9,676 nucleotides of DNA, taken from NCBI GenBank assembly GCA_046726955.1, contig JBKPBQ010000536.1, forward strand, positions 1-9,676. Direction: 5' to 3'. Below the pieces are notes generated by a model that searched no databases, had not been told where the DNA came from, and saw nothing but the letters and a program-made list of their open reading frames with translations. Below are positions 5,103-9,676 of this stretch, piece by piece. The position numbers and the translations under genes are program-made. Source of the DNA: CAVPGH01 sp046726955 (GTDB lineage Bacteria > Acidobacteriota > Vicinamibacteria > Fen-336). Position 1 is the stretch's first letter. Every line of letters starts with the position of its first letter.

Positions 5103-7763
5103 TCAGCCCGCCCGCAGCACCTCCGCGGCGTCGATCCGTGTCGCCCGCCAGGCGGGGTGCAGCGACACCGCGAGCCCGACGAGCGGCAGGGCGACGACGG
5201 CGAGGACCACGACCGGATCGGAGGGCGTCACCCCGAAGAGGAGCCCGGAGAGAACCCGGGCGGAAGCGACCGCGATCGCCGTCCCCAGGAGGACGCCGGC
5301 GAGAATGAGCCGCAGTCCCTGGCCCGCCACCCAGCGCAGCAGGTGCGCGCTGTCCGCGCCCACCGCCATCCGGATGCCGATCTCCCGCGTCCTCTCCCGC
5401 ACGCGGTGGGAGAGGATCCCGTGGACGCCGAGGAGCGACAAGAGCACGGCCACCGCGGCGAAGACGGACAGCACGAGCATGGCGTGCCGGTCGCGGGCGT
5501 AGGTCGCGCCGAGGAGGTCCGCCAGCGAGTGCAGCCCCTGGGCGGGCTTGCGCGGATCGAGCTCGTGGAGCACGTCCCGTACGGCGGGAGCCAGGTAGCG
5601 GGGATCGCCCGTGGCCCGGACGGCGACGTTCATGACGAGGTACGGCCGTTGCGCGTGCGCGAGGTAGATCTCCTGGCGGGGCTCGGTGCGCGGGCCGGAG
5701 AAGCGCACGTCGTTCACGACGCCCACGACGTCGTACTGATAGGTTCCGGACGTCGAGTAGTCGAGGACGACCCGCCGGCCCACCGCGTCGCCCTGCGGCC
5801 AGAGCCTCCGCGCGAGACCCTCGCTCAGGATCACGGCGCGGGCCCCGTCGGGGCCGTCCCGATCGTCGAAGCCGCGCCCCGCCACGACCTTCATGCCGAG
5901 CGTCCGGAAGTAGTGCGGCGTCACCATCCGCACCCAGGCCGGCCGCCGCGTGCGCTCGTCGCCGGCGTTGTCCTCGGCCCAGACCGGACGCTCGAAGTCG
6001 GGGCCCAGCGGGCTCGCGGGCAGCGCCGTGGCACCTCCAGCGGAGACGACGCCGGGCAGCGCTTCCAGGCGATCGACGAGCGTCGCGTAGTACGTCCGGC
6101 TCTTGCCCCCCTTCCCGTAGCTCTCCATGTCCAGGAAGATCGGGGCCACGAGCACGCTCTGCGCGTCGAAGCCGGGATCGACGGCCTGGATCGCGCGATA
6201 GCTGCGCACGAGCAGGCCCGCCCCTGCGAGGAGGACGACCGCCATCGCCACCTCCGCGACGACGAGCGCGTCGCGCAGGGCATGGCGACGTCTGCTTCCC
6301 GCCACCCGCGCCGGCGTCCCCATGAGATCCGGGGCGGGCTCGGTCCGCGCGCGCCGCCACGCGGAGGGCAGGCCGGAGATGAGGGCGGCGGCGGCGGTGG
6401 CCGCGATCGCGAACGCGAGGGCGCGCGGATCGAGCGCCAGCTCGTGGAGCCGCGGGAGTCCCGCGTCCGACCGCTTGAGGAGGGCGAGACCGGCCACGGC
6501 CAGGGAAGCGCCCAGGATCCCGCCGAGGCCCGCGAGGACGACCGGCTCCAGCAGGAACTGCCGGAGCAGCCGCCGGCGCGACGCGCCGAGGGCGAGCCGC
6601 ACCGAGGCCTCGTGCTCGCGCTCGAGGCCACGCGCGAGGGAGAGGAGAGCGACGTTCGCGCAGGCCACGAGCAGCACGAGCGCGACCGCGGCGAGGAGCA
6701 GGACGAGCGTGCGGCCCGAGTCGCCGACCACGTCGTCGCGGAGCGACACCAGGTCGACGCTCCAGCCCTCGTTCGTCAGGGGGTGCTCGCTCTCGAGCGT
6801 GCGCGCGATGGCGCGCAGCTCCTCCTCGGCTTGCGCCAGGGATACGCCGGGGGCGAGCCGGGCCACCGCGGAGACGTAGTGCTGGTCGCGCGGCTCGTCG
6901 CCCTCGAGCCCCCAGGGCAGGAACACCTGCACGTCGGGCGCGGGCATGGCGAATCCGGCGGGCATCACGCCCACGATTCGGAACGACCTTCGCTCCAGGA
7001 GAACCGTGCGGCCGACGACGTCGGGATCGCCGCCGAAGCGCCGCTGCCACAGGCCGTGGCTGAGCACGAGAACGGGATCGGCGCTCAACGGCGCGGCGGC
7101 GGAGTTGAAGAGGCCGGCCGCGGTCTCCTCGGGGGTGAACGTGTGTCCCACCGCCGCCCCCACACCGAGCAGCGGGAAGAAGTCCTCCGTGACCTGCGCG
7201 GCCAGCACCACCTCGGACTCGAGGTCGACGGTCAGCGTCCGGCCCATCGTGTAGTGGCCGGCGAGCCCGCGGAGCTTGCCGGCGTGCCGGCGCCAGTCCG
7301 CGAGGTTTCCGGTCGTGACGCCGGTCCTGTCCAGCCCCTTCGCCAGGTTCGTGTCGTAGACGGACACGAGGGCCGAAGGATCGGGCAGGGGGAGTGGCTT
7401 CAACAGCACGGCGTCGACGACGGCGAATAGAGCCGTGCTGGCGCCGATGCCGAGGGCGATCGTCACCACGCACACCGCGGCGAAGCCCGGCCGCTTGCGC
7501 AGGAGGCGCAGCGTGTAGCCGAGGTCCTTGACCGCCTGGTCCAGCCAGTAGCCGGTGCGGCCCTCGCGGAGCTGCTCGCGCGCTTCTTCGAGGTCTCCGA
7601 GCTCGAGGCGCGCCTCGCGCCACGCCGCCGCCGGCGCGGCGCCGGCCTCGATCTTCTCCGCCGCCGCCTGCTCGAGGTGCTGCCGGAGCTCCTCACGGGC
7701 CTCCCGGTCCAGGCGCTCCCCGTGTACGAGCTCGTCCCATCGGCGTCGCAGAGGCTTCAGCAT
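5103..7763 (-). CDS. ADOP-type ABC transporter permease (duplicated MacB/FtsX fold)
   Basis: This 886-residue inner-membrane protein has two MacB/FtsX permease halves in one chain plus a cytoplasmic prefix, the architecture of the acidobacterial duplicated orphan permease (ADOP) family. In order: helical prefix (1-85, charged, LDREAREELRQHLEQ); TM1 (about 94-118, GFAAVCVVTIALGIGASTALF); periplasmic core 1 (about 125-345); TM2-TM4 (351-375, 404-428, 447-467); TM5 (498-520); periplasmic core 2 (about 525-745, with MVTPHYFRTLGMKVVAGRGF at 613-632); and TM6-TM8 (760-785, 813-837, 848-868). Coupling motifs occur in both halves: EASVRLALGASRRRLL (385-400) and REIGIRMAVGADSAHLL (793-809). Each half ends in an arginine-rich PAWRATRID-like motif (470s and 870-878). 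No ATPase is encoded nearby, hence 'orphan'; substrate and partner are unknown. Full length, with no sign of decay. GGAG (7775-7772) lies 8 bases before the ATG, 13 bp after the PadR stop, so it is co-transcribed with the PadR gene. Confidence 0.97.
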   Translation of the reverse strand: MLKPLRRRWDELVHGERLDREAREELRQHLEQAAAEKIEAGAAPAAAWREARLELGDLEEAREQLREGRTGYWLDQAVKDLGYTLRLLRKRPGFAAVCVVTIALGIGASTALFAVVDAVLLKPLPLPDPSALVSVYDTNLAKGLDRTGVTTGNLADWRRHAGKLRGLAGHYTMGRTLTVDLESEVVLAAQVTEDFFPLLGVGAAVGHTFTPEETAAGLFNSAAAPLSADPVLVLSHGLWQRRFGGDPDVVGRTVLLERRSFRIVGVMPAGFAMPAPDVQVFLPWGLEGDEPRDQHYVSAVARLAPGVSLAQAEEELRAIARTLESEHPLTNEGWSVDLVSLRDDVVGDSGRTLVLLLAAVALVLLVACANVALLSLARGLEREHEASVRLALGASRRRLLRQFLLEPVVLAGLGGILGASLAVAGLALLKRSDAGLPRLHELALDPRALAFAIAATAAAALISGLPSAWRRARTEPAPDLMGTPARVAGSRRRHALRDALVVAEVAMAVVLLAGAGLLVRSYRAIQAVDPGFDAQSVLVAPIFLDMESYGKGGKSRTYYATLVDRLEALPGVVSAGGATALPASPLGPDFERPVWAEDNAGDERTRRPAWVRMVTPHYFRTLGMKVVAGRGFDDRDGPDGARAVILSEGLARRLWPQGDAVGRRVVLDYSTSGTYQYDVVGVVNDVRFSGPRTEPRQEIYLAHAQRPYLVMNVAVRATGDPRYLAPAVRDVLHELDPRKPAQGLHSLADLLGATYARDRHAMLVLSVFAAVAVLLSLLGVHGILSHRVRERTREIGIRMAVGADSAHLLRWVAGQGLRLILAGVLLGTAIAVASARVLSGLLFGVTPSDPVVVLAVVALPLVGLAVSLHPAWRATRIDAAEVLRAG

Positions 7764-7776
7764 CGGTCGCTCTCCA

Positions 7777-8088
7777 TCACGTGGCCTTCAGGATCCGCGT
7801 CACCGCCGCGGAGACGCGCGCCCACTCCTTCTCCTCCGCGGCGAGCCGGCGTCGTCCCGCGGGGGTGATCCGGTAGTAGCGTGCGCGCCGGTTGTTGTCG
7901 GACGCCTTCCACTCCGCGTCGATCAGCCCCTCGCGCTCGAGCCGCTGGAGGGCGGGGTAGAGCGAGCCGAGCGTCACCTTGAAGACGCCGCCCGAGGCCT
8001 GCTCGATGCGGCGGGCGATGCCGTAGCCGTGGTGGGCGGCGAGGGCGAGCGTCTTGAGGATCAGCAGGTCCAGCTTCTCCGCGGCCAC
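7777..8088 (-). CDS. PadR-family transcriptional regulator (short, ADOP-associated type)
   Basis: This 103-residue winged-helix repressor consists of helix 1 (LDLLILKTLALA, 6-17), helix 2 (GYGIARRIEQ, 21-30), recognition helix region (TLGSLYPALQRLEREGLI, 39-56), a wing (AEWKASDNNRRARYYRIT, 58-75) and one C-terminal helix for dimerisation (77-100). The small size and the GSLYPAL and NNRRARYYRIT motifs are typical of PadR proteins that precede ADOP permeases. The start is GTG at 8088, with AGGAG 4 bases upstream. It lies 13 bp ahead of the permease gene. A perfect palindrome covers its promoter start region and ribosome binding site, so autorepression with joint control of the permease is likely. 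The inducing ligand is not evident. Other PadR proteins respond to phenolics or antibiotics, but nothing here points to either. Confidence 0.96.
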   Translation of the reverse strand: MAAEKLDLLILKTLALAAHHGYGIARRIEQASGGVFKVTLGSLYPALQRLEREGLIDAEWKASDNNRRARYYRITPAGRRRLAAEEKEWARVSAAVTRILKAT

Positions 8089-8090
8089 GC

Positions 8091-8116
8091 GTCTCCTATC
8101 GATATCGATAGGAGAC
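8091..8116. promoter_or_regulatory. 26-bp perfect palindrome, probable PadR operator
   Basis: Every base from 8091 to 8116 pairs with its partner across the centre at 8103/8104, with no spacer and no mismatch. The core is TATCGATATCGATA, which also contains TATCGA repeated in tandem. It ends two bases before the padR GTG and includes that gene's AGGAG ribosome binding site at one end and four bases of the -10 box at the other. Transcription is expected to begin near its centre. A dimeric repressor bound here would block polymerase. In RNA, only part of the palindrome would be transcribed if initiation is near 8106, so a DNA operator is likelier than an RNA hairpin. Binding by the adjacent PadR is inferred from position and symmetry. 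Confidence 0.85.
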
Positions 8117-8141
8117 TAGCGCGGCCGCCCCGTCCTGTAAA
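8113..8141 (-). promoter_or_regulatory. Sigma-70-type promoter of the PadR-permease operon
   Basis: On the minus strand, TTTACA (8141-8136; five of six -35 consensus bases) is followed, after exactly 17 bases, by TAGTCT (8118-8113; a weaker -10). Transcription should begin near 8106, inside the palindrome, giving a leader of only about 18 bases that ends with AGGAG before the GTG. The overlap of -10 box, start site and operator fits simple repression by PadR. Confidence 0.62.
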
Positions 8142-8176
8142 GCGGTTTCTGGCTCGGCGCGGCCGGCGATCCGGGG

Positions 8177-8182
8177 TAGACT
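8177..8182 (+). promoter_or_regulatory. Possible -10 element for the symporter gene
   Basis: TAGACT, in the context GGGGTAGACTCC, matches four of six -10 bases and sits 32 bases before the proposed symporter start, which would put transcription start near 8189. No recognisable -35 is found 16-18 bases upstream, so this is tentative. It lies about 60 bp from the palindrome, so PadR control of the symporter is possible but not indicated. Confidence 0.33.
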
Positions 8183-8199
8183 CCGCCGTCCAACGGAGT
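8180..8199 (+). repeat. Short inverted repeat ahead of the symporter
   Basis: ACTCCG (8180-8185) and CGGAGT (8194-8199) form a perfect 6-bp inverted repeat with an 8-base loop. A competing inner pairing, CCGT/ACGG (8186-8189 with 8193-8196), is also possible. The right arm contains the first GGAG of the purine-rich translation signal, so in an mRNA starting upstream it could hide that signal. If transcription starts near 8189 the left arm is absent and the repeat would instead be a DNA site. Confidence 0.3.
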
Positions 8200-8205
8200 G
8201 GAGGA
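8200..8205 (+). promoter_or_regulatory. Ribosome binding site GGAGGA for the symporter
   Basis: GGAGGA is preceded by a second GGAG at 8195-8198. The two lie 3 and 10 bases before the CTG at 8209. No ATG, GTG or TTG occurs in the symporter frame between here and a GTG at 8341 inside the first membrane helix. This purine block is the reason for placing the start at the CTG. Confidence 0.5.
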
Positions 8206-8208
8206 ATC

Positions 8209-9642
8209 CTGGCCAAGCCCGATCCTCCCCGCGATGGCGCGAAGTCCGACGAGAGCGCCTTCGAGCGGGAGCTGACGACCGACCTCAAGGACACGACGCC
8301 GGACCAGCCTCGGGGCTGGCCGCTGCACACGCGCATCCTCGTGGGTCTCGGCCTCGGCGTCGTCGTCGGCCTCGTCGTGAACGCGGCGCTCGGGGGAGAG
8401 CACCCCGGCGTGCGCTGGGTGATCTACCACCTCACCGAGCCGATCGGGACGCTCTTCCTGCGCGCCCTCCTCATGATCGTGATCCCGCTCATCGGCTCGT
8501 CGCTGATCGTGGGCGTGGCCGCGATCGGCGACGTGCGCCGGCTGGGCAGGGTGGGCCTGCGCTCCTTCGCGTACTGCCTCGTGGTCAGCGGGATCTCGGT
8601 CGTGATCGGCCTCACCCTCGCCAACACCATCCAGCCCGGGCGGCGGCTGGGCGCGGAGACGGCCGAGAAGCTCAAAGCCCGCTACGGCGCGGAGGCGGAG
8701 AAGCGCGTCCAGGCGACGCAGGCGGAGCGGCGCGCCGAGCCCGAGTCGCCGCTCATGCAGGTGGTGAAGACGATCCTTCCCGCGCACCCCGTCTACGCGG
8801 TGGGGGCGAGCGAGACGCCGCAGATGCTCCAGCTGATGTTCTTCGCGCTGGTCGTCGGCGTCGCCTTGACGCTCATCCCGCCCGCCGTGGGGGATCCGCT
8901 CGTGAAGGTGCTGGAGGCCGTCTACGCGGTGTCGGCCAAGGTCGTGGACATCGTGATGCAGGCGGCCCCCTTCGCCGTGGCCGCGCTCCTCTTCAACAAC
9001 GTCGCCCGCTTCGGCCTCGAGCTCCTCGCCGCGCTCTCCTGGTTCGTGGTCACCGTGCTCCTCGGGCTCGCCATCCACATGTTCGGCGTCTACTCGCTGT
9101 CCGTCCGGCTGCTCTCGGGTATCTCGCCCCTCGACTTCTTCCGGCGCGTGAAGACGGTGATGCTCACCGCCTTCTCGACGTCCTCCTCGAACGCGACGCT
9201 CCCCACCGCGCTGCGCGTGTCGGAGGAGAACCTGGGCGTGCCCCGCGAGATCAACAGCTTCGTGCTCACGGTGGGAGCGACCGCGAACCAGAACGGCACC
9301 GCGCTCTACGAGGGGGTGACGGTGCTCTTCCTCGCCCAGCTCGCGGGAGTGGACCTGAGCCTGGGCCAGCAGCTGATGGTCGTCTACCTGGCCATCCTCG
9401 GAGGGATCGGCACCGCGGGCGTCCCCTCGGGGTCCATCCCGTTCATCATCCTCGTGCTCGCGACGGTGGGCGTGAACCCCGGCCTCATCGCGATCATCCT
9501 CGGCGTCGACCGGATCCTCGACATGTGCCGCACGACGCTGAACGTCGTGGGCGACCTGACCGTGGCCACCTACGTCGCACGGGCCGAGGGCTATCCGCTC
9601 CTCCAGACGAGAGGTGGTCCGCCGGCCCCCGCGTCGGCTTGA
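8209..9642 (+). CDS. Dicarboxylate/amino acid:cation symporter (DAACS, GltP/SdcS-like fold)
   Basis: Secondary transporter of the glutamate/aspartate transporter fold, about 477 residues from the proposed CTG start. Helix 1 follows GWPLHTRILVG (36-46). Family hallmarks are present: RALLMIVIPLIGSSLIVGV (85-103), the serine-rich hairpin 1 (TAFSTSSSNATLPTAL, 320-335), hairpin 2 (GGIGTAGVPSGSIPFI, 398-413), and a last helix with D434, D438, R441, N445 and D449. Retention of R441, the side-chain carboxylate-binding arginine in relatives, favours an acidic substrate such as glutamate, aspartate or a C4-dicarboxylate. Two oddities: the sodium-site NMDGT is replaced by NQNGT (360-364), and a charged segment of about 35 residues (146-180) follows helix 3. 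The start is unresolved. CTG at 8209 follows GGAGGA; the next conventional in-frame start, GTG at 8341, would remove half of helix 1. It is transcribed divergently from the PadR gene, and the stop TGA is inside the window. Confidence 0.9.
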   Translation: MAKPDPPRDGAKSDESAFERELTTDLKDTTPDQPRGWPLHTRILVGLGLGVVVGLVVNAALGGEHPGVRWVIYHLTEPIGTLFLRALLMIVIPLIGSSLIVGVAAIGDVRRLGRVGLRSFAYCLVVSGISVVIGLTLANTIQPGRRLGAETAEKLKARYGAEAEKRVQATQAERRAEPESPLMQVVKTILPAHPVYAVGASETPQMLQLMFFALVVGVALTLIPPAVGDPLVKVLEAVYAVSAKVVDIVMQAAPFAVAALLFNNVARFGLELLAALSWFVVTVLLGLAIHMFGVYSLSVRLLSGISPLDFFRRVKTVMLTAFSTSSSNATLPTALRVSEENLGVPREINSFVLTVGATANQNGTALYEGVTVLFLAQLAGVDLSLGQQLMVVYLAILGGIGTAGVPSGSIPFIILVLATVGVNPGLIAIILGVDRILDMCRTTLNVVGDLTVATYVARAEGYPLLQTRGGPPAPASA

Positions 9643-9676
9643 GAACGGCGACGGGTGGCGTCGCGAGGCTTCAGGG

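Noticed and set aside
4953..7430. 825-codon open frame on the plus strand opposite the permease gene
   Set aside because: It is antisense to a well-conserved ADOP permease. Its translation is low-complexity (His, Arg, Gly, Asp-rich) with no fold signature, as expected from the GC-rich third positions of the real gene.
5095..7623. 842-codon minus-strand frame overlapping the permease in another frame
   Set aside because: Almost pure Arg/Ala/Gly/Pro translation. The other minus frame encodes a full, family-matching permease.
7555..8208. N-terminal extension of the symporter frame to an upstream GTG
   Set aside because: It would run antisense through the PadR gene and the palindrome and encodes Ser/Arg-rich sequence with no relation to the transporter family.
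1..9676. A new defence, mobile or biosynthetic system spanning the window
   Set aside because: The genes are separate short operons of transport, regulation and conserved hypothetical proteins. There are no nucleases, integrases, direct-repeat arrays, toxin-antitoxin pairs or biosynthetic enzymes to support such a claim.

Overview
This is a GC-rich, densely packed bacterial chromosomal segment with eight protein genes. Seven are on the minus strand and read leftward. One, at the right end, is on the plus strand. I see no rRNA, tRNA, CRISPR array, insertion sequence or phage gene. The best taxonomic clue is a small PadR regulator directly followed by a very long orphan ABC permease of the ADOP type. 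That pair is expanded in Acidobacteriota and also found in Gemmatimonadota and related GC-rich soil lineages. An acidobacterium-like organism is therefore the likeliest source, but this is inference from gene content and not a placement.

Layout from right to left along the minus strand. A PadR repressor gene (7777-8088) and the ADOP permease (5103-7763) form a two-gene operon. Its promoter carries a perfect 26-bp palindrome that overlaps the -10 box, the expected transcription start and the ribosome binding site, which looks like a PadR autoregulatory operator. After a 115-bp gap comes a seven-helix membrane protein with a SpoIIE/PP2C-type phosphatase domain (3572-4987). Its stop codon overlaps the start of an MFS transporter (2301-3575), so the two are probably translationally coupled. 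After a 113-bp gap with small stem-loops there is a secreted two-domain beta-sandwich protein of unknown function (1027-2187). A further gap contains a full-consensus sigma-54 (-24/-12) promoter. It drives a single-pass membrane protein (278-862) and a tandem paralogue that runs off the left edge (1-281); these two also overlap by 4 bases.

On the plus strand, divergent from padR, lies a dicarboxylate/amino-acid:cation symporter (8209-9642). It has no normal start codon in a sensible place: the best-positioned start is CTG behind a GGAGGA. Its sodium-site motif reads NQNGT instead of the usual NMDGT. The last 34 bases (9643-9676) hold nothing I can identify.

The themes are transport (three transporters), membrane-linked signalling (phosphatase, PadR) and envelope or secreted proteins of unknown role. 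I do not see a coherent new defence, biosynthetic or mobile system. The points most worth following up are the palindromic operator, the sigma-54 promoter with its paralogue pair, and the symporter's start codon and altered sodium motif.
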